From contig NZ_OY780957.1 of the NCBI RefSeq assembly GCF_963675985.1, positions 1,573,501 to 1,637,500 on the forward strand: a stretch of 64,000 bases of DNA, in the 5' to 3' direction. The notes beneath the pieces are model-generated. The model did not search any database, was not told the DNA's origin, and saw only the letters and a program-made list of their open reading frames with translations. Below, in pieces: positions 1-8,955 of the stretch (its first letter is position 1; each line of letters begins with the position of its first letter). Source of the stretch: an uncultured Roseibium sp. (GTDB taxonomy: Bacteria > Pseudomonadota > Alphaproteobacteria > Rhizobiales > Stappiaceae). A program made the position numbers and the translations under genes.

Positions 1-136
1 AAGGTCGTTCTGGATTGAGATTGCGAACCTGAATTAATCGAGGCCACAAAGAATTCAAGGAAACGAAATATTGATAAGTCGATGAAATAAGGTTTCTAGC
101 TTTCTGAAAAACAATAGCAAAACCCAGTATCCAGGC

Positions 137-1339
137 ATGAATAAAAGTAAAATAAAGGCTGATATTGGAAGGTTGCTCGCGGGGTCGCCAATTCTTCGCC
201 ACGGTGCCCGTATTTTTTTGCGTATCCGGACTGCAATCGCTCCACGCACCCAACCGTTCGTGGCCGTCCTGTCTTTGGGCGAAGTCATGCATGCCTATTC
301 TGCTGCACGTGGTGTCAAGTCTCTTGGCCGACGCGTGCTTCTGATCACGGACACTCCACAGTTGCCGGAGATGGTTTACAGCGACGCCATTATCCTGCGG
401 AATCCCCTGACGGATGCCGAGGCTGTTTTGGCGGAGCTGGAGGCCTTCAAGCTGGACGGTGTTCTGGTTTCGACCGATCACGTGCTGCTTCCGCTTCAGG
501 ATAAAATTGCAAGCCGCTTCGATTTGATTTCTGTCGGGGCGGAAACAACCGTCTTCAATAATGACAAACTGGCCTGGCGCAACGCTCTTGCAGCGGAGGA
601 CGTGCCCCAGCCCCGGTATTCATCCGACCCGGCCGTTTTTGATGGAAAAGCGTGTGTTCGCAAACCGCGTTTGGGTCACGGAAGCGAAGACGTCGTCGCA
701 CTGAAAGCTGATGACGATAAGCGGCCCTACGCCGGCGAACAATATTACTTCGAAGAAGTCATGACGGGGGATCAATACGATTACGAAGGTATCGTTCGAA
801 ACGGCCAAGTCCATATTTTCGCTCGGCTCTTTGAGAAATACCGGGAGCATAACGGGACTTTCGTTTCGCAATATTACATTTTCAATATGCCGATCGAGCC
901 GGAAATCAAAGCGGCGCTGGACGCCTGCGCGCTGAAGACTTTGGCTGTCGCCAAGGTTCGCCATGGAGCTTTTCACATCGAGATGCGCATGAATGGCAAT
1001 CATGCGGTCCCGATTGACTTCGCCAATCGAATGAGCTCGGTGGAGCGCGGAGTAAGCTTCTGCATCAACAATGACTTTGCAAGAGCCCACGCGAGCTGCT
1101 TTGTTTCCGACGAACACCCGCTTCCGGTTACCGAGACCCGTCCGCTTTTCCAGTACTGGTGCTGGACAGAGGACGAATTCGAGCGTGCATCAGCAATCCG
1201 TGACGCAAATACCGATCGTGTTTTCGAAGCAAGAATGGTTCCGCACCGAATGAATGGCGAACAGTGTTTCGGAATGATCACGTTCTTTCATGACGATGCC
1301 CGGCAATTGCTCAAGATGGTCGAGAGCATCGCAAACTAA
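137..1339 (+). CDS. ATP-grasp domain protein (carboxylate-amine/thiol ligase-like)
   Basis: A 400-residue protein with the ATP-grasp layout: a Rossmann-like pre-domain (about 40-130), the linker NNDKLAWRNALAAEDVPQP (142-159) typical of the start of the ATP-binding domain, a candidate ATP-binding lysine in VRKPRLGHGSED (K176), acidic residues at 206-207 and a metal-binding strand near H280-E282 followed by DFANRMSS (295-301). Family members use ATP to form acyl-phosphates and join a carboxylate to an amine or thiol; the substrate cannot be read from sequence. No signal peptide, so cytosolic. It stands alone, convergent with the next gene, with no biosynthetic partners visible to its right; partners could lie before the window. 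The ribosome binding site is weak (CCAGGC). Confidence 0.75.
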   Translation: MNKSKIKADIGRLLAGSPILRHGARIFLRIRTAIAPRTQPFVAVLSLGEVMHAYSAARGVKSLGRRVLLITDTPQLPEMVYSDAIILRNPLTDAEAVLAELEAFKLDGVLVSTDHVLLPLQDKIASRFDLISVGAETTVFNNDKLAWRNALAAEDVPQPRYSSDPAVFDGKACVRKPRLGHGSEDVVALKADDDKRPYAGEQYYFEEVMTGDQYDYEGIVRNGQVHIFARLFEKYREHNGTFVSQYYIFNMPIEPEIKAALDACALKTLAVAKVRHGAFHIEMRMNGNHAVPIDFANRMSSVERGVSFCINNDFARAHASCFVSDEHPLPVTETRPLFQYWCWTEDEFERASAIRDANTDRVFEARMVPHRMNGEQCFGMITFFHDDARQLLKMVESIAN

Positions 1340-1557
1340 TCTATTTGGTTTTGTGCCGAGGGCGCGGCGCTAGTGTCATCTAGGTGCTGAACAGGACGGC
1401 TTCTCGGGTTCGATCGACATTGAGCATCCCCACTTACATATGGCGATACGCATTGTACTGCTCGCTTGTGTTGAAGTTATTGTCTCAGATCAAGCTGGTT
1501 GAGATATATGTCACTTACCAAATGAAGGTGCGTGTATAATAGAAGGTTCTGATATTT

Positions 1558-2196
1558 TTAGTATAAATTCTCTCTAACTTCACCCATTATTTTAAGCATA
1601 ACTATTGCATCGTCGCTTGATATTTGTCCAGACCTAGCCGCGCGTTTAATGAGTTGCTGAGCTTCCCGGTCATCTGAACTGCGAATATTCACTCTCCAGC
1701 TTCCTAATGCTCTTTGGGCAGCCGGAGCCAGTTGATCCAGTTTAACTTTGCACTCATGCGCTTTTTTGACACTCAAGCTTTTGCCGACCAATCCCCCGAT
1801 AGCGCCGCCGATGACCGCTCCTTCGACACGACTGCGGTTGCCAAAGAGCAGCGCGCCGATGCCGGCGCCGGCCAGACCCGCCTTGGGGTCCAGAGCGCCG
1901 CCCAGAATCATTTGATCCAGTATCTTGTCGGTACAGATTGCTCTGCGGATGCCACTGCCGCAGTCACGAATGAGGCGCTCCTCCACACTGCCCCTTGGCA
2001 TGAATTTGACGGTATTGCGGTCCGGGTCGAGCAGAACAAAAGCGCTTGCAACGGCCAATTGCCGGTCTGTCAGGATTGCCGCTTCGCGACACCCCCCCAA
2101 CCTCTGACCGGCAACTTGAGCATGAGAAGCCGTATTTGCAAAAACGACAAAACCTAAAAGGCAAACCGCCCATAGCGCAGAGTTGCGAGTGATCAT
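1558..2196 (-). CDS. Secreted glycine-zipper hypothetical protein
   Basis: A 212-residue protein with an N-terminal hydrophobic signal segment (about 8-26, ending SHAQ), so it is probably exported. Residues 109-138 are a glycine-zipper stretch (GAGIGALLFGN, then GAVIGGAIGGLVG), a pattern found in outer-membrane or membrane-inserting proteins such as the SlyB/Rick-17kDa group. Four cysteines (36, 79, 88, 148) could form periplasmic disulfides. The remainder matches no family I recognise. It lies 37 bp downstream of the peptidoglycan-binding gene on the same strand, so the two are probably co-transcribed. AAGGGA lies about 13 nt before the ATG. Confidence 0.7.
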   Translation of the reverse strand: MITRNSALWAVCLLGFVVFANTASHAQVAGQRLGGCREAAILTDRQLAVASAFVLLDPDRNTVKFMPRGSVEERLIRDCGSGIRRAICTDKILDQMILGGALDPKAGLAGAGIGALLFGNRSRVEGAVIGGAIGGLVGKSLSVKKAHECKVKLDQLAPAAQRALGSWRVNIRSSDDREAQQLIKRAARSGQISSDDAIVMLKIMGEVRENLY

Positions 2197-2233
2197 GACT
2201 TATGAAATCCCTTAATGACTCAACAGATCTGCC

Positions 2234-3436
2234 TTAGAAGCGGATCTGTTGGTCCAAAGGATTTTCAGACCCATTTTCCCGGCGCATGGCTTCCGTAATC
2301 GGCCCGCCTTCAAACAGGGAGATGCTGACCGACCTCACTTGCGGCGTGTTCGCCAGATCGAAGGAATAGAAATATCCGCAAGAGCTTGCGAGCGAGCCGA
2401 TACTGGCGGTTACAGGCGCAGCCTGCTTGCTCCAGCTCATGATGCCGTCCATGACAACCCCTCCGGACGGGCCGGCCAGGGTTTCGCAGTCGCGAGAGGC
2501 AAAAACGCGATGGTCTGGCGCGGCGACGAGGTCGGGATAACTCTCGTCGAGTTTGCCGAGCACGTGCCTGCGATCCACCGGTTGGTTAAAAGCAATTTCC
2601 CGCAGAATCGTATGAATACGCGTCTCTGCCTCAAGCCGGGTGTAGGCGAGCGTGACCGTATCTTTCAAAGTGTTGTTTTCTGTTCTGCAGACCAGCTGCT
2701 GACCCGTCTCCGTACAGCTGGTCAAGCCGGCTGCTTCCAGCTTGGTGCGTGCGCTCGGCGCATCGGTTCCAAGTCCGACGCCCAGAACGTCCGGCGGGGT
2801 GCCGTTGAAGCTGGCCGTGGGGGCATCTTGTCCGGAAATCGTGCTGGACGAGCGTTGATATCCATCTGCGCCCAAACTCGCGGTATTGCCGGATGTCGGA
2901 TCTTCCATCGGCAGACCCATCGTGTCGCTTGGCATGTTTCCCGGCAGTGCGGCGCGGTCGGGCTCAGGCTGATACGCGGCAGGCGGCGGTGACGGATAAT
3001 TCGTTTGCACCGGACCGGCCGTGTCAGTTCCATTGGAGCGCGCGAAAAGAATAGCGGTCTGCTCCTGTGTCAGCACCCCGGTTTCCGGATGTCCGATCGA
3101 AGCTTGAAATTGGCCGATCGCGCGCCTCGTTTTGGGGCCCATGCCGCCGTCGATTCCGCCGGGATTGAAACCGAGCACAGTCAGTCGCGTTTGAATTTGT
3201 TTTGTCTCTTCTCTCCGCCGTGCGCGCTCGGCGCGCTGGGCGCGCGTTTGCGGAGAAGTATTGTGCGTGTTTCGCCGCTGATTGTTGTTACCCCGGGTCG
3301 CCTGATCGAGGATCGTTTTCCCGATTGCCCCAATTGCAACCCCTGCAATGAATTCACCGGCTCCACCCGCATGGGCGGAGGTAACACTAAAAGCAAGTAT
3401 TACGGATGCGATCGTGACTTTTCCGCACTTTGTCAT
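2234..3436 (-). CDS. Secreted peptidoglycan-binding-domain protein
   Basis: The frame is open to a TTG at 3505, but an ATG at 3436 is preceded by GGAG and begins directly with a signal peptide (residues 1-23, ending SAHA), so I use it (400 residues). A glycine-rich segment at 24-40 is followed by a basic linker and a PG_binding_1 domain at about 78-132, with the pattern LTVLGFNPGGIDGGMGPKTR. Such domains bind cell-wall glycan in the periplasm. Residues 135-230 are low-complexity. The C-terminal 170 residues form an unrecognised domain with conserved-looking cysteines. Probably an operon leader for the glycine-zipper gene downstream. Confidence 0.75.
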   Translation of the reverse strand: MTKCGKVTIASVILAFSVTSAHAGGAGEFIAGVAIGAIGKTILDQATRGNNNQRRNTHNTSPQTRAQRAERARRREETKQIQTRLTVLGFNPGGIDGGMGPKTRRAIGQFQASIGHPETGVLTQEQTAILFARSNGTDTAGPVQTNYPSPPPAAYQPEPDRAALPGNMPSDTMGLPMEDPTSGNTASLGADGYQRSSSTISGQDAPTASFNGTPPDVLGVGLGTDAPSARTKLEAAGLTSCTETGQQLVCRTENNTLKDTVTLAYTRLEAETRIHTILREIAFNQPVDRRHVLGKLDESYPDLVAAPDHRVFASRDCETLAGPSGGVVMDGIMSWSKQAAPVTASIGSLASSCGYFYSFDLANTPQVRSVSISLFEGGPITEAMRRENGSENPLDQQIRF

Positions 3437-3813
3437 GACGCCATTGCTCCACAAAAAAATATTTAATGCTATGTTAACAATAACGGCCGTCTCGACGGGA
3501 GACAACCTGCGCTAGAGGAATTATTGCAACAAAGTTAAGAAACAGACATTCTTATGCGATAGTCAATCGGAAGGGGCAAAACGGCTGGCATCGTTGATTG
3601 CACGGCGCGCGATCAGGAGGTATCTCAGCCCTCTTTGACCGGCAGTACTGGGAAACAGAATTCGTTTCCATGTCTCCGTGTTGAATGACCGTGTGCCAAA
3701 ATATCAGGCGACTTGAAAGGCAGTCGAAACACGTATTCTTGGAATAGTGGGCGCCTCTGAAGCAAGTATGGCTTCGCGAAGTGAATCATATTGAGGGTAG
3801 GGACGAATACAAA
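3437..3813. other. Intergenic region between divergent envelope genes
   Basis: 377 bases separating the minus-strand peptidoglycan-binding gene from the plus-strand PAN-module gene. It must hold both promoters. It is AT-rich near 3455-3550. I see no convincing -35/-10 pair, hairpin or small gene. Confidence 0.4.
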
Positions 3814-4971
3814 ATGCGCTCCGGCTTTTTCATTACTCCGTTTTTCTTGTTTGCATTTGCATGCGGTGCGCTATCCTCCACTTCTGGCGCAGCTCAAAAC
3901 CGCTGTCCTTCCGACGAGAAGGATTTGCTCCGGAAAGCTGAGCAAAGCGAACAGCTTGAGATCGTGGAGCAATATCTCACCTGCTTTCCGACATCGGACA
4001 ACGCGCCGCGTATCCGCGACCGGCAAAAGGTCATGCGCGAAGAAGCTATATGGAATGAAGTTCGCGAGCGCGACACGACTGAAGGCTATCGAAGCTACAT
4101 GATACGCTATCCCGGCGGGCGTTACTACGATATCGCCCGCGCGGCGATAGACCGGCTCAGCAAACTTTTCCGGTATGACAGATGGGAACTTCTAGGCAAT
4201 GGCGTAACGTTCCGAAATGATCTCGATTTGAAGGGATGTTTCCAGAAATGCAAGGACGACAGTGCCTGCGGCGGCTTCACCTTTATGGGCGCGCAAAACG
4301 AATGTCGTCAGATCGAAGAGGTCACCGGACGGAGGGAGAACCGGCAAGCACTCTCCGGCGCGCGCGCAAGGCGGATTCCCGAGGTGAAGTCTCCGGCAGT
4401 GCCTCCCGCAACATCTCGGGCTGAAACACCGCAGTTTCGTGTCGAGGCCAACAAGGATTATGACAACAGCGCGGCCCCCCATGCCGATATCGGACGGATC
4501 GACAACATCGGTCAGATCGAGTGCGAGCGGGCCTGCGCACAGCGCAGCGATTGTAAAGCGTATACGCATAACACCCAGAAGCGCGTGTGTTTCCTCAAGA
4601 GCGGCGTCAGTCGGGCCATTCCTTTTATAGGGGCAATATCGGGCTACAAGGTTTCGCAGGGGGGGCAAGGCAATACCGGTTCTACGGTCTCTCGCCAGAG
4701 TGCCGCGCCAACGACCCCGCCGCCATCCTCTTCCCGTTCGCACATGAAAGTCATTTTCGATAAGGATCTCGCCAATGATTCGGATCCAGCGGCGGACTAC
4801 AGCCGATATGTACGTGTTTCGCTGAAACAATGCATCGATATCTGCAACGAGGACGACCGGTGCAGAGCGTTTACCTACAATAAGGTAATAGGACCGACCT
4901 GCATCCTGAAAACATCGTATCAGCAAACAAAAAGATATCGTGGTGCTGCCAGCGGTATGAAGATCCCCTAG
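3814..4971 (+). CDS. Secreted protein with three PAN/Apple-like modules
   Basis: The frame opens with GTG at 3781, but ATG 3814 follows an AGGGA and starts a clean signal peptide (about 1-27), so it is preferred (385 residues). Residues about 30-125 form helical repeats ending in RYPGGRYYDIARAAIDRL, a linker motif often seen in SUMF1- and caspase-like secreted bacterial proteins. Three cysteine-containing modules follow (about 135-190, 208-290, 315-385), each with the C..C..C.aftyn..C pattern of PAN/Apple domains (for example CIDICNEDDRCRAFTYN). PAN domains bind protein or carbohydrate and are disulfide-stabilised, which fits a periplasmic or surface location. No catalytic domain is visible. 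The ligand is unknown. Confidence 0.75.
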   Translation: MRSGFFITPFFLFAFACGALSSTSGAAQNRCPSDEKDLLRKAEQSEQLEIVEQYLTCFPTSDNAPRIRDRQKVMREEAIWNEVRERDTTEGYRSYMIRYPGGRYYDIARAAIDRLSKLFRYDRWELLGNGVTFRNDLDLKGCFQKCKDDSACGGFTFMGAQNECRQIEEVTGRRENRQALSGARARRIPEVKSPAVPPATSRAETPQFRVEANKDYDNSAAPHADIGRIDNIGQIECERACAQRSDCKAYTHNTQKRVCFLKSGVSRAIPFIGAISGYKVSQGGQGNTGSTVSRQSAAPTTPPPSSSRSHMKVIFDKDLANDSDPAADYSRYVRVSLKQCIDICNEDDRCRAFTYNKVIGPTCILKTSYQQTKRYRGAASGMKIP

Positions 4972-5294
4972 CACCCCATCCTAGGGAAATGCCTATACCA
5001 TCGAAAAACAAGGCGACTTTATTTTACATTAAGCTTTTTTGTGAAATTATTGTTTTTGTGGAAATCTGATTCCCGGCATGACGTAACCGCTAACTGCATG
5101 GAGATATCTGCTGCCTGAAGAAGCCGGACACGGTGCCCGGGAGGAGGGGGGTGGCGTTCACGCCTACGAGTTGCTGCATGGGTCCAGGGACGCGTTCATA
5201 TCCCGATCCCATCGCCTTTGAAGCACAAGTTGCAATTGCCTTCACGCCGAAGGCTTCCCATATTCAGGCCTACTCCGCAAATAGGCGGCTAGAC
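4972..5294. other. Intergenic region before the GH3 gene
   Basis: 323 bases. The first half is AT-rich (about 5010-5080) and could hold a promoter. The downstream reading frame continues up to 5133, but that part lacks coding character. No terminator or RNA recognised. Confidence 0.35.
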
Positions 5295-7085
5295 ATGCAA
5301 AACAGTCCGATCAAGCAATTTGCCAGGCCGCATGGCACCGTCAGCTTGCTGCTGATTGCCGTTTTGGGCGTCCTTGTCCTGTTGCCGGCTCTGAAGAGTG
5401 TCGTCCGGGCGGAAGGACTGCAAAACCGTCCCGGCGCAATTGTCCGGGCCGACGGCATGGAGCCGGAATCCGCACCGGCAGTCCCTCGCAGCCGGATTTA
5501 CGAAAGCTTCAAATCGCTGGAAAGGCCATCGCCCAGGCAGAGAGACCCGAACGCGTCTGGAGAATTTCCATTTTGCGACCGTGGATACATCCGGCAAGAC
5601 ACGACATGGGCATGCATTGCCGACGGCAGCCGGCTCCCCGACGCTCTCGCGACATCGGGATCTGCACGCGAGCTGGAGGTTGCCCCCCTTTCGGCCGATG
5701 AAGTTCAAAAGCTTTCATTGCGCCCGTTGACCGAACCCGAGGTCCGGGAAGACCTCGCAACGCAACCGTCCCGGACCGCGTCCGGTGGCGAGAACGGCCG
5801 CAGCGGTGACGCTCCCGAACCGGCAGTCCGCTCAGCTGACGCCTCTCGGACATCTGCCTCGCAAGCGGCGGACTTCGAACCGGTTCCCTTTGACGGCCCT
5901 CCCGAGGTTCCAGACGGATATTTCAAAGCCGAAACAGCGGACAACCGGAATACCCCGGGCGAAGATGAAGGCGGACCGCTCGATCTTGCTATGGCCGCGA
6001 CACAAAACGCCGGGGCTCTCGAAAAGCAAACCAGAACGGCTTCTTCAGCGAAGGCCGCCGCTTTGTCCAAGAAGATCGGAGCCATGCTGATCGTTGGATT
6101 TCACGGTACACGCGTGGACGATCCGGAAGTGCGGTCGCTCGGCGAGAAGGTCCGAAACGGACTGGTCGGCGGTGTTATGTTCCTCAAACACAATATCGTA
6201 TCGAAGAAGCAGGTCATCGCTCTGACGACCTACTTCCGCCAACAGGCCGGCAAACGTCCGTTTATCATCTCAATCGACCAGGAAGGCGGCTACGTGCAGC
6301 GCCTCACGCAACGCGTCGGTTTCCAGCAGAGCCCGTCTGCCGAGAAGGTCGGACGAATGTCTGAACAAAGTGCCGCACGTATCTATGAAGCCATGGCCAT
6401 GAACCTCCGGGAGTGGGGCTTCAATATGAATTTCGGGCCAGTGCTGGATGTCAATGTCAATCGAAACAACAAGATCATAGCGCGCTACGGCCGCAGTTAC
6501 TCGGTTGAACCCGGAGAGGTCGCCCGTTACGGCAAGATCTTCGTCGATGCGCACCACAAGGCAGGCCTTCTGACAAGCGTGAAACATTTCCCGGGCCACG
6601 GCTCCAGCACTCAAGATAGCCACAAGGGTTTCGTGGATATTTCCCACAGTTGGACACCCATGGAACTTTCGCCATTCGAAGAACTGGCGCGCTCGCGCAA
6701 GGTCGATACCGTTATGATCGGCCATCTTTATCTTGACCGCTTTGCCGGCCGGGGTGAGCGTAGGCTGCCGGCTTCCCTGTCTCCCGAAATCACAGACGGA
6801 CTCATGCGCAAGATGCTTGGGAAACAAACCGTCGCCATTACCGACGACCTGGATATGGGTGCCATTCGCGACAACTACCGATTTGATGACGCGATGGCTC
6901 TGGCGGTATACGCCGGCAATGATTTCATACTCCACTCGAATTATATCTTGAAGGATCCGAAACTCGCAGATCGCATGCTTAACGCGATATTGCAGGCCGC
7001 GATCCGCGATCCAGCGCTGCAAAGAAAAATCGAGTATGCAAATGAACGGATTAATCGGCTATACAATAAAAGGCTTCTAAATTGA
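5295..7085 (+). CDS. Membrane-anchored glycoside hydrolase family 3 (NagZ-like beta-N-acetylhexosaminidase)
   Basis: The ATG at 5295, preceded by AGGCGG, is chosen over the upstream end of the frame because it starts a clear signal anchor (about 14-37, SLLLIAVLGVLVLLPAL). The protein has 596 residues. Residues about 40-255 are a low-complexity, probably extended, periplasmic spacer. The GH3 TIM-barrel begins near KIGAMLIVGFHG (about 261). The family 3 signature KHFPGHG (about 429-435), which supplies the histidine of the NagZ-type acid/base loop, and ITDDLDMGAI (about 514-523), whose aspartate is the nucleophile, are both intact. NagZ enzymes cleave GlcNAc-anhydroMurNAc in cell-wall recycling and are normally cytosolic and about 340 residues. 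The anchor and spacer suggest action on the periplasmic face instead. Confidence 0.85.
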   Translation: MQNSPIKQFARPHGTVSLLLIAVLGVLVLLPALKSVVRAEGLQNRPGAIVRADGMEPESAPAVPRSRIYESFKSLERPSPRQRDPNASGEFPFCDRGYIRQDTTWACIADGSRLPDALATSGSARELEVAPLSADEVQKLSLRPLTEPEVREDLATQPSRTASGGENGRSGDAPEPAVRSADASRTSASQAADFEPVPFDGPPEVPDGYFKAETADNRNTPGEDEGGPLDLAMAATQNAGALEKQTRTASSAKAAALSKKIGAMLIVGFHGTRVDDPEVRSLGEKVRNGLVGGVMFLKHNIVSKKQVIALTTYFRQQAGKRPFIISIDQEGGYVQRLTQRVGFQQSPSAEKVGRMSEQSAARIYEAMAMNLREWGFNMNFGPVLDVNVNRNNKIIARYGRSYSVEPGEVARYGKIFVDAHHKAGLLTSVKHFPGHGSSTQDSHKGFVDISHSWTPMELSPFEELARSRKVDTVMIGHLYLDRFAGRGERRLPASLSPEITDGLMRKMLGKQTVAITDDLDMGAIRDNYRFDDAMALAVYAGNDFILHSNYILKDPKLADRMLNAILQAAIRDPALQRKIEYANERINRLYNKRLLN

Positions 7086-7380
7086 CTATGTGAAATATAT
7101 TTTCGTTCAATAATAGTATTTATCAAATAAATATTTTAAAAAATCAGAATTTCTGCTTTCTCGAAAACGTCGGTTCTTCAGATTTTTTGCACCCGTTGAA
7201 AACGCTCTAGCTTCTCGGCGGTGTTGCGATCGGAACGCCTCGTCTCTCCGCTTCGCAAAGAGCGCCCTGTCAAACGTCAGAAGGCCATGAGGCCTTCATC
7301 CCTTTCCGCGCTGCTCCGGCCAGGAATACCGAGACGGAAATCTCTCTACCCATCCAAGGACAGTCGAAGGCAGCGTATCC

Positions 7381-8955
7381 TCAATTGGCCAGTCCCTTGA
7401 GAGACAGATCCAGGATAGCGGCGCGGCTGCGGTCTTCCTGTTGCGCAAGCTGAACGGATATTTCGGCAGTACGGCGTACCGCTTTCGCCAGGTCGTCCCG
7501 ATTCCTCTGCATCAGTTCTGTCGCCAATTGCGCGGCCCGCGCCTTGATCCGCTCGGGCGGAAATTCATTGATCATTCGAATAATCAAATCCGAATTGTAT
7601 GTATTGAACTCGAACTTGGTGCCCTTGTCCTCGTCGTTCTTGCTTTGCATATCCATCAGATTAAGCGTGTCGAAGCTGCTTGCCAGCTCCGGGGCAAGCA
7701 ATTTCGTTCTGTTGCGGATCTGGGTTTCCAGCTGGCGAATGAAATGAACCATGCCGCCGCTGTTGAGCAGCAGGCTGGAAAGCAAGCGCTCCTCACGCTC
7801 GTTCCGGATCGCATTCTCCTGGCGGATTGCCTTCTTGATTGTCGCCAGATTGGCCCGCATCTGGCGATTGACTTCATTCGTCTCGATCTCGGTCAGGAGT
7901 TCGACAGGGTCTTCATCCGCCGGAAGGCGGCTTTGCCCCGCGCTGTCCCACTCTTGCCTCAACTTGTTGAAATTGGCGAGGTCGCTTAACGCGGGCCCGG
8001 ATATCACAAGCCGAAAGCCGATGTCCCGGAGCGTCTTTTCCTTGCCGGTTTCCGGGTCGAAATACGGTTGTTCCGTTCGCGTGGCCGACCGTATGCTGCC
8101 GGCGGCCGACAGGAACGATCCTCCCTTTATGATAAAACCGCCGGCAAGGCCATGCAGTCGACCGGCCTTGTTCAGATGGAAAGGTTCGAGTGTCATTTCC
8201 CAGACATTGCCGTAGAGATCGTGCAGGCCAAGCGGATTGGGATCGAGCAATCCGACTTCGTTCACACGCCCGCCGGACGTAAGGTTCGTCCAGGCGTAGT
8301 CCTTGAAACTGCTGCTCATCGGAAAACGTTCGGCCTGGAACTCGGCCAGGCTGACGCCGGCGCCTCCCCGCGCCGCATATTCCCATTCCGTCTCCGTTGG
8401 AAGGCGGGCGTAAAACGCGCGCGACCCGACCTTGTCTTCAAGGGGATCTGCTGCATCCTCGTGCAGGTAGCGGGTCAGTCGACGACTGAAGTCGACGGCG
8501 TCATACCAGCTGACGTTCGCAACCGCCTCAAACTTCTCCATGTCGCCGGCGCATCCGCCACCGGCGAGTGCCTTGTACTGGCCGATGGTGGTCTCGTATT
8601 TTGCAATGAGAAAGAAGCGACCCGCGTCGCCCTTGAAGGGACCGGAGATGAAAGAGGCCCGCGTGTAGTCCAGGAAGCCCTGCTCTTCGCTTGGCCACCC
8701 GAGCAGAATGCGTCTGTCGTCAAGGGTGGCGGAATCCGCATCGGACTCCTCAAGCTGGGGGGTCGCCACCTTCCGAAAGACGATCTTCTGATCGCAGGGC
8801 AGGTCGACCACTATGTCGTCGCCCTGCGGCTGTGGATTCCAGCCGTCTTCAAGTGCCAGTGCGTCGTTGGCCGCAAGAGAGGACATAAATAGGGCCACAA
8901 TCAGGGACTTGTGGACCATTGGGCGATCGGTCGGCGCGCGGGCTGTCTTAAGCAT
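7381..8955 (-). CDS. Secreted SUMF1-fold (FGE-sulfatase-like) protein, catalytic cysteines absent
   Basis: Last gene of the nine-gene minus-strand operon. Its ATG overlaps the stop of the permease gene by 8 bp. M13 (8919) begins a good signal peptide (MVHKSLIVALFMSSLAANDALA), so the mature protein is periplasmic. The FGE-sulfatase/SUMF1 fold spans about 100-330, with YETTIGQYKAL, VSWYDAVDFSRRLT, LPTETEWEYAARGG, GLHDLYGNVWEMT and the C-terminal IGFRLV. At the place where true formylglycine-generating enzymes carry two cysteines, the sequence reads GGSFLSAAGSIRSATR, with none. It is therefore unlikely to make formylglycine and may be a structural or ligand-binding version. The last 180 residues are helical and charged, perhaps a coiled coil for partner binding. 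Confidence 0.8.
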   Translation of the reverse strand: MLKTARAPTDRPMVHKSLIVALFMSSLAANDALALEDGWNPQPQGDDIVVDLPCDQKIVFRKVATPQLEESDADSATLDDRRILLGWPSEEQGFLDYTRASFISGPFKGDAGRFFLIAKYETTIGQYKALAGGGCAGDMEKFEAVANVSWYDAVDFSRRLTRYLHEDAADPLEDKVGSRAFYARLPTETEWEYAARGGAGVSLAEFQAERFPMSSSFKDYAWTNLTSGGRVNEVGLLDPNPLGLHDLYGNVWEMTLEPFHLNKAGRLHGLAGGFIIKGGSFLSAAGSIRSATRTEQPYFDPETGKEKTLRDIGFRLVISGPALSDLANFNKLRQEWDSAGQSRLPADEDPVELLTEIETNEVNRQMRANLATIKKAIRQENAIRNEREERLLSSLLLNSGGMVHFIRQLETQIRNRTKLLAPELASSFDTLNLMDMQSKNDEDKGTKFEFNTYNSDLIIRMINEFPPERIKARAAQLATELMQRNRDDLAKAVRRTAEISVQLAQQEDRSRAAILDLSLKGLAN

